A stretch of DNA of 64,000 nt, taken from positions 1 to 64,000 of the forward strand of contig NZ_PJAQ01000004.1 in NCBI RefSeq assembly GCF_002836775.1, in the 5' to 3' direction. Below are positions 55,918 through 64,000 of this stretch, one piece after another (the stretch's first letter is position 1; the number at the start of each line of letters is the position of its first letter). The notes beneath the pieces are model-generated. The model did not search any database, was not told the DNA's origin, and saw nothing but the letters and a program-made list of their open reading frames with translations. The position numbers and the translations under genes were made by a program. The stretch is from Colwellia sp. 12G3. GTDB lineage: Bacteria > Pseudomonadota > Gammaproteobacteria > Enterobacterales > Alteromonadaceae.

Positions 55918-56484
55918 CTTTCTAATTCCTCTATATCTCTCCAAACTAATTAACTCACGACAAATTAACGGTAATCTATTTTCTAACTCATATAGCCTTA
56001 CTAAGTCGCCCCAATAACATTTATCGTAATCAGCTTGTTTGTTACCTGAAAAAGTTTCATTAATAAATTTATATAAATGGAACTCATATTCACTATAAGA
56101 GCCAAGTGCTTTATATTCAGCAGGTAAACGATATTTCAGGACAATGATATCTTTATTCAAATCAATCAAATTAACATTTTTATGCTTTTTATTAACTTTA
56201 AGACCCAAGTCAAATCTCAGCTTGCTTAACCTTCTAGGTAAGTCATGTTTGATTTCGTAGCACTCAAGTGCTGCCATCCATGTAAGGTATTCAAATCCCT
56301 CCAGCTTACCCTCAGTTGTATCTTGTTCTAATAAGTCCTCCCCACTAAAGACATTCAGGTGCTGAACAATGACTTTGTATAAATGTTTCTCATAATCTTC
56401 GGTACTGTTAATTTGCTTATCTTCGGCTCTAACCTTAAAAAAATTCAGCATCTCTGATCTGGTTACATCATTTGAAATTTGCAT
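55897..56484 (-). CDS. Hypothetical soluble protein with internal repeat
   Basis: 195 residues. Two related halves are visible: EDYEKHLYKVIVQHLNVFSG...LEGFEYLTWMAALECYEIKHDLPRRLSKLRFDLGLK, and SEYEFHLYKFINETFSGNKQADYDKCYWGDLVRLYELENRLPLICRELISLERYRG. Both have Y-E-x-H-L-Y-K and an E-x-x-x-x-L-P-R-x-x-x-L motif, so it is an internal duplication. No domain recognised. Its last codons double as an operator repeat. Confidence 0.62.
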   Translation of the reverse strand: MQISNDVTRSEMLNFFKVRAEDKQINSTEDYEKHLYKVIVQHLNVFSGEDLLEQDTTEGKLEGFEYLTWMAALECYEIKHDLPRRLSKLRFDLGLKVNKKHKNVNLIDLNKDIIVLKYRLPAEYKALGSYSEYEFHLYKFINETFSGNKQADYDKCYWGDLVRLYELENRLPLICRELISLERYRGIRKLRQEVS

Positions 56485-56540
56485 ACTGTCTCTCTTATTT
56501 AATCAATTAGCTTTTAGAGAATACTGATATCTTTACAGAT

Positions 56541-56993
56541 TCAGAACATTGAATATAAATGTGCTGAAAATAAGGCATGCGGAACAAAGTAAAGGATATA
56601 ACTTAGTAAAACATGTGACGGTCTGTTTCTAATGCTCAAAGTAAGTTTATGCATTTCGGCTTCTGATAACTCTTTCCAACTGTACACTTCCGCTATATGA
56701 AGTACTCGTATTTCTTCTGCTCGTTCCTCCCACATCAAAAACCACTCCCTCAAGCTATAACATAAAAAAATCAGTAGACTAATGCTCGCTCCTACACCAA
56801 TTTCTAAACGAGTGAACGCAAATAAAATAAGTCCTATTACCATACAGGCATAGCAAGAAAAAAAATTAACTACCCAATGTGCCAAGGGAGCAAGTTGTAA
56901 GTTTGCTTGCGGTATTTTATTGTTTCGACTTTCCATTTTACCCAGAACTTCTAAAGCTTTAACTGTACCGATTGTTTGAATTATTTTATTCAT
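56541..56993 (-). CDS. Small membrane protein
   Basis: 150 residues, MNKIIQTIGTVKALEVLGKMESRN, then two hydrophobic helices at about 33-75 (VVNFFSCYACMVIGLILFAF, ASISLLIFLCYSLREWF) and a third near the C-terminus (SYILYFVPHALFSAHL). No domain recognised. First gene at the right end of the island. An operator copy lies 98 nt upstream (57091-57111), and a separate perfect palindrome, TATGAGT-T-ACTCATA, is at 57041-57055. Confidence 0.6.
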   Translation of the reverse strand: MNKIIQTIGTVKALEVLGKMESRNNKIPQANLQLAPLAHWVVNFFSCYACMVIGLILFAFTRLEIGVGASISLLIFLCYSLREWFLMWEERAEEIRVLHIAEVYSWKELSEAEMHKLTLSIRNRPSHVLLSYILYFVPHALFSAHLYSMF

Positions 56994-57090
56994 GCCACTC
57001 TCCTGATTGATTTGAATACCAATTAGACCGACATGTGATATATGAGTTACTCATAATCAAGCCGAATTGATAGAATCATTATAAGGAATG

Positions 57091-57111
57091 ATGAGACACT
57101 CGTTGTCTCAG
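57091..57111. promoter_or_regulatory. Island operator, site 9 (right edge)
   Basis: ATGAGACA-N5-TGTCTCAG, followed on the plus strand by a T-run. It is the rightmost copy, 98 nt upstream of the last island gene and 150 nt before sbcB. The T-run means a terminator reading on the plus strand cannot be excluded for this copy. Confidence 0.5.
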
Positions 57112-57261
57112 TTTTTTAGTTCGGAGGTGGTAGTGAATAAAACTAATAGGAACGGATAAAATTAAATTTGCTACGAAGCAGTTAACCCTGATTTATGTAA
57201 CTTGATTTGTTAATATTAATTATTGAAGGTAAAGTAAAAATAAAAATATAGTAGGAATAAA

Positions 57262-58704
57262 TTGAATTCAAACACACAAACAATTTACTGGCACGATTAT
57301 GAGACCTGGGGCATAAACCCTAAGTTTGATAAACCATCTCAGTTTGCCGGCATTCGCACAGATCTCGATCTCAATATCATCGGCGAGCCTGAGATGTTTT
57401 TTTGCCAACCGCCCGTTGATTACTTACCGCACCCAGAAGCTTGTTTAGTTACGGGTATTACGCCGCAAAAAGCGCAGCGTGAGGGCTTGTCTGAAGCTGA
57501 GTTTGCTACACGTATTCATACGCTTTTTTCTACCCCTAATACTTGCGTGGCGGGTTATAACAATATTCGCTTTGATGATGAAGTGACTCGCTATCTACTT
57601 TATCGTAATTTCTACGACCCTTATGCACGAGAGTGGCAAAATGGTAATAGCCGTTGGGATATTATTGATATGGTTCGTGCTTGTTATGCACTTCGCCCAG
57701 AAGGTATTAATTGGCCAACTGTCGATCGCGATGGTGAAGAAGTTGTTAGTTTCCGCTTAGAGTTATTAACGGCAGCAAATGGTATTAGTCATGAAGCAGC
57801 GCATGATGCGATGAGTGATGTTTATGCCACCATAGCTATGGCTAAATTGATCAAAGATAAACAGCCTAAACTGTATGATTTTATTTTTAATTTGAAGAAT
57901 AAAAACCAAGTTAAAGATCTAATCAATACTGCTGAAATGACACCCATTGTGCATACCTCAAGTAAAGTATCATCGGCTCACGGTTGTACCAGTTGGTTTG
58001 CGCCAATTAGTTATCATCCAGTTAATAAAAACGCGGTGATCTGTGTCGATTTAGCACGTGATATTTCGCCTTTATTAACGCTTAGCGCTGAAGATATTAA
58101 AGCGCGTTTATATACACGTTATGACGATTTAGCGCCTGATGAGTTACCAATACCGGTAAAGCTTATTCATGTAAATAAATGTCCGGTTATAGCGCCAGCA
58201 AAAACGTTATTACCTGAAAATGCAGAGCGCTTAGCAATCCCGCGTGATGTTTGTTTAGAAAACTTAGCCTTATTGAAAAAACATGCTGAGCTAAGAGATA
58301 AGTTAAGTGATGTGTTTGCTACTTCGGATTTTGATAATGATGACGTTGATGCTGAGCAAGCCTTGTATGGCGGCAGCTTTTTTAGTCATAGCGATAAAGC
58401 GCAAATGGATATTTTACACGGTTTATCACCAGAGCAATTAGCAAATCATCCCTTTCAATTTCAAGATGAACGTTTAAGCGTATTACTATTTCGCTATCGA
58501 GCAAGAAATTATCCGTATACGTTATCTACTGAAGAACAACAAAAATGGCAATCACATTGCCAAAACAAGCTGCAATATGGTGGTAAAGGTATTTTATCTA
58601 TTGATGAGTTTATGATGAAAATTGAAAACCTAGCGCATGAACATGAAACTGATAAAGGGAAGATGTCGGTATTAAAAGCTTTGTATGAATTTTTGCAAGG
58701 ATAA
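57262..58704 (+). CDS. sbcB: Exodeoxyribonuclease I
   Basis: 480 residues, DnaQ-type DEDDh exonuclease I. ExoI is YWHDYETWG near residue 9 (catalytic D and E), then GYNNIRFDDEVTRYLL, and HDAMSDVYATIAMAKLI supplies the His and Asp. The SH3-like and C-terminal helical domains follow (RARNYPYTLSTEEQQKW). It degrades single-stranded DNA 3'-5' and serves mismatch repair and recombination. The start is a TTG at 57262 with AGGA six nt upstream, an unusual but clear choice because the D-x-E motif begins within 12 codons. Confidence 0.95.
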   Translation: MNSNTQTIYWHDYETWGINPKFDKPSQFAGIRTDLDLNIIGEPEMFFCQPPVDYLPHPEACLVTGITPQKAQREGLSEAEFATRIHTLFSTPNTCVAGYNNIRFDDEVTRYLLYRNFYDPYAREWQNGNSRWDIIDMVRACYALRPEGINWPTVDRDGEEVVSFRLELLTAANGISHEAAHDAMSDVYATIAMAKLIKDKQPKLYDFIFNLKNKNQVKDLINTAEMTPIVHTSSKVSSAHGCTSWFAPISYHPVNKNAVICVDLARDISPLLTLSAEDIKARLYTRYDDLAPDELPIPVKLIHVNKCPVIAPAKTLLPENAERLAIPRDVCLENLALLKKHAELRDKLSDVFATSDFDNDDVDAEQALYGGSFFSHSDKAQMDILHGLSPEQLANHPFQFQDERLSVLLFRYRARNYPYTLSTEEQQKWQSHCQNKLQYGGKGILSIDEFMMKIENLAHEHETDKGKMSVLKALYEFLQG

Positions 58705-58749
58705 TTCACGTTCAAAGTCACTATTGCTGGTTAATTACTGGCTACAGGC

Positions 58750-58791
58750 TATTTGATTATTCTGCTATTAACAGAGCAGAATAATCAAATA
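58750..58791. terminator. Bidirectional terminator between sbcB and the response regulator
   Basis: A perfect 17-bp inverted repeat (58750-58766 and 58775-58791) with an 8-nt loop. It lies 46 nt after the sbcB stop and 25 nt after the stop of the convergent gene at 58816. Confidence 0.75.
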
Positions 58792-58815
58792 CTAACCTAG
58801 TCTATTCACGAAAGG

Positions 58816-60177
58816 TTATTGATAGGTTTTACGCTCCAATTCATATTTTTTCATTTTATCGTAGAGTGTTTTTCTTGCTAAATTAAGCTCTTCCATGGTG
58901 TCTTTAATGCACCCTTCATTATTGGCCAGCGCTTCCTCGATGAGAAATTTTTCAAAAAACTCAACCCGTTGAGTAAGCCCCATACTACTGTGCATTGAAT
59001 TGGCACTCGCATTGCTTTTAAGATTAAACGCTGCCGCCTCCCCTAATAAAATGTAGCGCTCAGCCAAATTACGTAACTCTCTTACATTGCCAGGCCATTC
59101 ATAACTTAATAATTGTGCTTTGTGCTCTTGTGATAGTGGGATCAATTCTTTTTTATAACGGGCGGAAGCAATACGAGCAAAATGTAAAAAAAGTAACGGT
59201 ACATCTTCAATACGTTCTCTCAAGGGAGGAATATCTACTTTCACCAAGTTTAAACGATAATACAGATCTTCACGAAACAAGCCCTGAGCACATAACTCTA
59301 ACAAATCGACCTTAGTCGCGGCAATCACTCTAACATCAAGTTCTATGCCTTCATTGGCACCTAAACGTACTACTTTTCGCTCTTCTAACACTCTTAACAA
59401 TTTAATTTGTAATGCCATTGGTGTACTCTCGATTTCATCAAGAAATAACGTTCCACCATTAGCATATTCAAACTTGCCAATACGCTTTTTATCAGCACCG
59501 GTATAAGCGCCCTGCTCAGCACCAAACAACTCACTTTCAATGATATGTTCTGGAATAGCACCACAGTTAAGGGCGACAAAATTACATTCACGGCGAATAC
59601 TATGATCGTGTAAGTAGCGAGCGACAAGCTCCTTACCTGTGCCTGTTTCGCCATCAATCATAATATCTGCGGGTGCATCCATCACTTGATTCAATATATT
59701 TCGCATTTGTACAATGTTCGGAGAATTCCCTAAGATTCGAGGGCCAGGTAAACAATGCGTTTCAATTTCTTGTTTTAACTGTCTGTTTTCAAGTACTAAA
59801 GCGCGTTTATCTAGTGCCCTTTTTACGGTATCAACCAGATCATCATTATTGAATGGCTTTTCAATAAAGTCATAGGCGCCATTACGTATCGCTTTTACTG
59901 CCATGGAAATATCACCAAAACCCGTTAGTAAGATGGTTGGAATATCTGCATCGATAATTTTGATACTTTTCATCAACTGATGACCATCAACTTTGGGCAT
60001 ATTAATATCACTAATAACCACGCCCGGCCAACGGTCACTTAGTTGGTTAAGTAATTGATGAGCCTGCGAAAATGTATGAACTTCAAAGCCTTGTAGTTCA
60101 AAGGTTTGTTCAATGGCGGTTCGTATATGCTCTTCATCATCTATAACAAAGACGATACCTAATTGTTTAGTTTCCAT
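58816..60177 (-). CDS. Sigma-54-dependent response regulator, DctD-like
   Basis: 453 residues. A receiver domain (about 8-125) has FVIDDEEHIR, the phospho-D in VVISDINMPKVDG and the K of FIEKPF. The AAA+ domain contains GETGTGKELVARYLHD, the sigma-54 contact loop as GAYTGA, GGTLFLDEIES and RLGANEGIELDVRVIAAT. A C-terminal Fis-type helix-turn-helix (MEELNLARKTLYDKMKKYEL) ends it. When phosphorylated it would activate RNA polymerase-sigma54. It is 9 nt behind the kinase gene. A sigma-54 promoter is present before the nearby porin. Confidence 0.92.
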   Translation of the reverse strand: METKQLGIVFVIDDEEHIRTAIEQTFELQGFEVHTFSQAHQLLNQLSDRWPGVVISDINMPKVDGHQLMKSIKIIDADIPTILLTGFGDISMAVKAIRNGAYDFIEKPFNNDDLVDTVKRALDKRALVLENRQLKQEIETHCLPGPRILGNSPNIVQMRNILNQVMDAPADIMIDGETGTGKELVARYLHDHSIRRECNFVALNCGAIPEHIIESELFGAEQGAYTGADKKRIGKFEYANGGTLFLDEIESTPMALQIKLLRVLEERKVVRLGANEGIELDVRVIAATKVDLLELCAQGLFREDLYYRLNLVKVDIPPLRERIEDVPLLFLHFARIASARYKKELIPLSQEHKAQLLSYEWPGNVRELRNLAERYILLGEAAAFNLKSNASANSMHSSMGLTQRVEFFEKFLIEEALANNEGCIKDTMEELNLARKTLYDKMKKYELERKTYQ

Positions 60178-60186
60178 AATATTTCC

Positions 60187-62028
60187 TTACGCAACCTGTG
60201 TTATAGGTAAGCTAATGGTAAAAATAGCACCGCCATCGGGGTGATTACTAACGTTAAGTTGACCTTGCATCGACTCAATAATGCGGTGCGAAATAGATAA
60301 CCCTAAACCCAAGCCAAAATTATCTTTGGTAGTAAAAAATGCTTCGAAAACTCGATCAATATTATCGGCTAAAATACCGGGCCCATTATCTCTTATTTCA
60401 ATAATAACCCGCGTTTTTTCGTCAATAACAGTAATCGTTATTTGTTTATCTGCTTGATCACTCAGTGCTTGTATTGCATTACTTAATAAATTAACCAGTA
60501 CTTGTTCAAAGCGAATGGCATCGCCAAAAACATACATGGGTATTAAGCAAGGTTTGCTGATTAACGTCGCGCTGGCCGCTTTCGCTTGATGTTTTACAAT
60601 ACTCATTGCTGCCATTAGACTGGTATGCACATTAACCGCGGTAGCAATTCCGGTACTTTTTCTAGAGAAACTATTAAACTGACTGACAATATCGCTCAGC
60701 CTATCGACTAAACCAATAATGAGTGTCAGGTTGTTTTTCACCTTATCTGTCATATTACGTGCTTGATAGGCAAGCGCATTTTCTGAATAACTTCGTAAAG
60801 CCGTTAAAGGTTGATTAATTTCATGGTTAATACCCGCTGACATACTGCCAATTACTGCAAGTTTTTCTGATTGAATCAGTTCTTCTTGCATTTTATTCAT
60901 TTGAGTTTGCGCTTGTTGCCGCTGCGCTATTTCTTCAACCAATTTGTCATTGCTGGCACTTAAGTCTGCTGTACGCTCTTTAACTTTTCTTTCTAACAAC
61001 TGTTGAGACTGCTTAAGTCTTAAGGCATTTTTAAATCGTTCATTGGTAAATAACAATAAAAAAACAACCAAAAAATAGCCACTGGCGCTCAGTATAATTA
61101 AAAAGTTTTGTTGCTTTTGCATTGGAATAACAGAGCGCCATAGATGAACTTGCCAATTAGCCGTTTTCATCAACTGTTGCATGGCCAGTACTTGCTCTGT
61201 TTTATTATCGCTAGTTACCTCGAGTAATTTACTACTGAGATTTTTGGGCAGGTAGTAATTTGAAATATCAGTTACCTTGAGCGAAGATATTTTTTTATCG
61301 GTATAACGTTTAGCGGCTATTATTTCGCTATATTTGTCTTTAGAAATATTACCAATGGTTTTTAATCGCCATTCAGGCCGATCTGAGATGAAGACAACAT
61401 CATCAGGTGCGACAATAAGGAAGTTAAAGCTATCGGTTAGTACTGTCTTTTTATATTGCTCTTCAATATCAGTAATACTAAGCTTTAATGCGATTACGCC
61501 GATAATTTTCTTATCGAACATCACAGGATAAGCATAATAAAAACCTCGCTTGCCACTGCTTAAACCCACCGCGTAATAATGTGAAAGTTGCCCTTTAAAA
61601 GCCTCTTGAAAATAAGGTCTAAAGGTAAAGTCCATGCCCACAAAAGACGTCGGTAATTGCCAATTACTTGCGGCGATAGTGATACCATTTTTATCAATCA
61701 AGTATATATCTGACGCTTGAGTCATGGTGCGCACATCTGCCAATAACTCATTTAACCTAGTCACTTTGTTGTGTTCATTGGGCGACATTAATACTTGTGT
61801 TAGTAAGGGGTGTTTTGATAAGACTTTGGGGATTTTATCAAAACGAGCAAGAATATTTTCTATATAGCCCACCAAGTTAGATAACTGCTGGCTCGATTGT
61901 TGATGCATTTTCTGATAAGCATTATTCATACCTATCAGCTGGGTAAACTCAATAGTCAGCAATAAGCCTACAACCACCAAGATGGAAACTATATAGTTTT
62001 TACGCTTTGATTTACCTTGATTGACCAA
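60187..62028 (-). CDS. Membrane sensor histidine kinase, DctB-like
   Basis: 613 residues. The first membrane helix is at about 11-30. A periplasmic double-Cache domain (about 40-295) contains YLIDKNGITIAASNWQLPTSFVGMDFTFRPYF and GFYYAYPVMFDKKIIGVIALKLSI. The second helix is near 308-328 (NFLIILSASGYFLVVFLLLF). A coiled coil precedes the H box AGINHEINQPLTALRSYSENAL. The N box NLLSNAIQAL, DNGPGI and GLGLGLSISHRI complete it. The F-x-F-R-P-Y-F motif is characteristic of DctB-type sensors for C4-dicarboxylates or similar organic acids. Operon pair with the DctD-like regulator. Confidence 0.9.
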   Translation of the reverse strand: MVNQGKSKRKNYIVSILVVVGLLLTIEFTQLIGMNNAYQKMHQQSSQQLSNLVGYIENILARFDKIPKVLSKHPLLTQVLMSPNEHNKVTRLNELLADVRTMTQASDIYLIDKNGITIAASNWQLPTSFVGMDFTFRPYFQEAFKGQLSHYYAVGLSSGKRGFYYAYPVMFDKKIIGVIALKLSITDIEEQYKKTVLTDSFNFLIVAPDDVVFISDRPEWRLKTIGNISKDKYSEIIAAKRYTDKKISSLKVTDISNYYLPKNLSSKLLEVTSDNKTEQVLAMQQLMKTANWQVHLWRSVIPMQKQQNFLIILSASGYFLVVFLLLFTNERFKNALRLKQSQQLLERKVKERTADLSASNDKLVEEIAQRQQAQTQMNKMQEELIQSEKLAVIGSMSAGINHEINQPLTALRSYSENALAYQARNMTDKVKNNLTLIIGLVDRLSDIVSQFNSFSRKSTGIATAVNVHTSLMAAMSIVKHQAKAASATLISKPCLIPMYVFGDAIRFEQVLVNLLSNAIQALSDQADKQITITVIDEKTRVIIEIRDNGPGILADNIDRVFEAFFTTKDNFGLGLGLSISHRIIESMQGQLNVSNHPDGGAIFTISLPITQVA

Positions 62029-62265
62029 AAGAATTCACCTTGTGAATAATATCAATACCATTAAATGATTTTTCCTGCCCACGACACGGTCACAAACTTA
62101 TATGGCATTGGCATAAACCAACGCTTGCTTATCTGTTTTTCAAGTTAACACGTTGTTTACTGTAGTTCATTAGCTATTTAGTCTGATAAAAAACACTTTG
62201 TTCCATATCAAATTCTGCACCCGCTTACGAAAAATTAACTCACGCTGTTGTATGTTGGTAAACAA

Positions 62266-62299
62266 TGAAGAGGTATATTCATAAGAATATACCTCTTCA
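62266..62299. terminator. Terminator behind the porin gene
   Basis: A 15-bp perfect stem (62266-62280 and 62285-62299) with a 4-nt loop, 24 nt after the porin stop. It is followed by CTTTTTAT on the plus strand and TTGTTT on the minus strand. Confidence 0.75.
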
Positions 62300-62323
62300 C
62301 TTTTTATACTACCTATGGGTATG

Positions 62324-63406
62324 TTAGAAATCGAAACGCACACCTAATTGCATTTCCGACATATTCTCTCCCGTTGATGGTAAACGAGTGGTGTCATTAT
62401 CTAACTGCTCAAATGATGCCCACAGACGAAACGTCTTAGAGAAGTAACGAATATACTCAACTTTAATAGAGCTTACATCACCCATTATTTCACAAGAATT
62501 TACAGCATACCGCGCATGTATTTGGTTATTGTCTTGACGCCATTTTCCATATAAACCTACCGTTGATCGCTCTTCATCAGCACAAGCAGTTACCCCACCG
62601 ACCTTACCTGAATCTTTTGCAGAGACTAAGCGAACATTACCCGAGGAATTGCCCTTATATATATCAAAGTCTGCTTCTGCCAAGTGATAAAATGCTGAGA
62701 CAGTGACTGCTTTAGAGATATCATACCAAGCTCTTAGTCCATATAAGTTACCGGTATTTTCGCCTTGTTGATCAGCGGCTAAGGCAACTTGGAGTTTTAA
62801 ACCTTCATTATGATATTGACCCGCTAATTGGTATTGATCAATAGAATCACCATCTTGCTGCTCTGTTTGAATTGCAGCACCAAACTTCCAGTTATTAAAA
62901 CTTTTTTGCCATTGCAGCATATCATCATCACGAATAGCACCTTGGCGCAGTGAGTCTAAAGCATCAGAAAAATACGCACTGCGTACATATTGATGCCATA
63001 TAATAGTTTGCGAGCCATAAGTGACGGTACCAAAATCACCTTTTAGACCTACATATATCTGTCGCATTCCCGCTTTTTCATTTTGATTGAAATTAACGCC
63101 ATCATCCCCACGTAAACCATACTCAACTTTACCTAGCCCCGTTAAACCCCCGGCTAGTTTAACTTCCGCATTAACACCGATTCGGCTTAAATAATCTCTA
63201 CCATTTGCCGCGTCATCGGCAGTACCACTATCAACATAGTCAGCCCCCAAACGCAACGAGCCATAAAAAGAGCTCTCTACTTCTTCAGTCGCATTGGCAC
63301 TTGTGCAACCGAGTAAAAGTGCCGTGAATAGAAATGATTTACCTATATGACTTTTTTTATCTGTTTTATCTGTTTTACCTGAAGTGCTCACTTGAATATG
63401 TTTCAT
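62324..63406 (-). CDS. General (trimeric) porin
   Basis: 360 residues. An unusually long basic leader (MKHIQVSTSGKTDKTDKKSHIGK) precedes the hydrophobic signal core and cleavage near SANA-TEE. The mature barrel has the porin opening SSFYGSLRLGADY, the middle FGTVTYGSQ, and ends in the aromatic F of LGVRFDF. A disulfide-capable C...C pair lies late in the sequence. AAGGGG precedes the ATG at 63406. Outer-membrane diffusion pore for small hydrophilic solutes. With a sigma-54 promoter and the DctBD-like pair next to it, probably induced by the organic acid that the kinase senses. Confidence 0.88.
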   Translation of the reverse strand: MKHIQVSTSGKTDKTDKKSHIGKSFLFTALLLGCTSANATEEVESSFYGSLRLGADYVDSGTADDAANGRDYLSRIGVNAEVKLAGGLTGLGKVEYGLRGDDGVNFNQNEKAGMRQIYVGLKGDFGTVTYGSQTIIWHQYVRSAYFSDALDSLRQGAIRDDDMLQWQKSFNNWKFGAAIQTEQQDGDSIDQYQLAGQYHNEGLKLQVALAADQQGENTGNLYGLRAWYDISKAVTVSAFYHLAEADFDIYKGNSSGNVRLVSAKDSGKVGGVTACADEERSTVGLYGKWRQDNNQIHARYAVNSCEIMGDVSSIKVEYIRYFSKTFRLWASFEQLDNDTTRLPSTGENMSEMQLGVRFDF

Positions 63407-63486
63407 GTTGTTCCCCTTTATCTTAAGAAGTTTTTATATTTGTATCGGAGTCAACCGCCTTAAGGCTTGAGTTGACACCTTGTTAT

Positions 63487-63503
63487 CGCAATGTTCGCGC
63501 CAA
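63487..63503 (-). promoter_or_regulatory. Sigma-54 promoter of the porin gene
   Basis: The minus strand reads TTGGCGCGAACATTGCG. It fits the consensus YTGGCACGRNNNTTGCW at 15 of 17 positions, with the invariant GG (-24) and GC (-12) and correct spacing. It would start transcription about 70 nt before the porin ATG. The DctD-like activator next door is the natural partner. Confidence 0.75.
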
Positions 63504-63585
63504 TTAATCAAAAGCATAAAAATCAAAATTTAACTAGCAGTAACAATTACTTATGAAAACACAGGGATTTGCACTTATAAATTAT

Positions 63586-63635
63586 TGGGGGGATATCACC
63601 CTAAATGCTTATTGAGGTATATAGAAATCCCCCCA
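63586..63635. promoter_or_regulatory. Candidate activator-binding (UAS) boxes upstream of the porin
   Basis: TGGGGGGAT (63586-63594) and its perfect inverse ATCCCCCCA (63627-63635) are 32 nt apart. They lie about 85-130 nt upstream of the -24/-12 promoter, where enhancer sites for sigma-54 activators usually lie. The rest of 63636-64000 shows no gene I can support; a 70-codon frame at 63775-63987 has no ribosome site or domain. Confidence 0.5.
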
Positions 63636-64000
63636 TAGTAAGATCAGCAATAATTAACGATGCCACTTCACATTAGGTAATAATTGGCAAAGACGTTCTA
63701 ATAGCTTTCAAATAAGCTTCTATTAGCTCAATGCAATGAGTAAATATTAGTAATAAAGTTGATGCTTTTTTTAAATGACTGCAAAACCTACGCGAATCAT
63801 TTATTTTGGCGGTTTCCCGCACATATGGATTTATTTATGGGTGGATATCAATACTTTTAGGAGGAATATAACATATCAAAAAACAACAATATCAATATAT
63901 AACAATGAGATAAAAACATGGCAACATCTTTGCAATTCATTATGTAGAACTATTATAAAAAACAACATTGTTATAAAAACAACATAGTGAGGAAATTTAT

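Noticed and set aside
45145..57111. Integron attC sites or gene-cassette array
   Set aside because: The hairpins lack GTTRRRY/RYYYAAC cores, genes lie in both orientations, and no integrase is present. Their place just upstream of starts fits operators better.
57091..57120. Plain rho-independent terminator
   Set aside because: It has a T-run on the plus strand, but no plus-strand gene lies upstream, and the stem is the same 21-bp family seen before other island genes.
63775..63987. 70-codon plus-strand frame at the window end
   Set aside because: No ribosome site and no recognisable motif; probably chance.

Overview
The window looks like the chromosome of a low-GC marine gammaproteobacterium of the Alteromonadales, most likely Colwellia/Thalassotalea-like. 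This is inferred from AT-rich coding DNA, an RfaH-linked surface polysaccharide locus, a complete glycogen operon with malQ, HelD with zinc fingers, and a DctBD-type system. No rRNA, tRNA, CRISPR array or intact transposase was recognised.

Left part (1-16 kb): the end of a surface polysaccharide locus, all on the minus strand and heavily rearranged. Intact genes are gmd and fcl (GDP-mannose to GDP-L-fucose), a Wzz-like chain-length regulator, rfaH, a polysaccharide pyruvyl transferase and a MenD-like ThDP enzyme. Between them lie decayed copies of manC, manB, a second pyruvyl transferase and a scrap of gmm. A family of about 44-48 bp repeats (accaccgagg...gagaag) and a second, dRS3-like family are scattered through it. 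The densest patch (6165-7790) holds 12 repeat units in alternating orientation around a GxxExxY-type PD-(D/E)XK nuclease gene. It abuts an MntA/HepT toxin-antitoxin pair that sits directly behind wzz. A REC-EAL phosphodiesterase gene is bracketed by ~280 bp direct repeats, one of which cuts manC. A truncated copy of its 3' end lies 4.2 kb away.

Middle (16-44 kb): mostly ordinary chromosome. It has a TolB/TPR membrane protein, a DUF4097-type protein, a GAF histidine kinase with an HD-GYP response regulator, helicase IV, and the glycogen operon glgX-glgP-glgC-glgB-pgm-glgA preceded by a small CBM48 protein. malQ is divergent from the operon and is followed by a TonB-dependent receptor.

Accessory island (about 44.6-57.1 kb): small, mostly unknown genes, among them a WYL-domain regulator, a DUF2779 Cas4-like/DEDD nuclease protein, a GIY-YIG protein, a MazG-domain fusion and several small membrane or lipoproteins. 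At least nine 21-bp inverted repeats of the form CTNAGACA-N5-TGTCTNAG lie 11-98 nt (mostly 36-52 nt) upstream of start codons across the island. I read them as operators of one regulator, most simply the WYL protein. This is the most interesting candidate for an undescribed system here.

Right part (57-64 kb): sbcB (exonuclease I, TTG start), a DctD/DctB-like sigma-54 two-component system and a general porin. The porin has a near-consensus sigma-54 promoter (63487-63503) and an upstream inverted pair of G/C-tract boxes, so the porin is probably the target of that two-component system.
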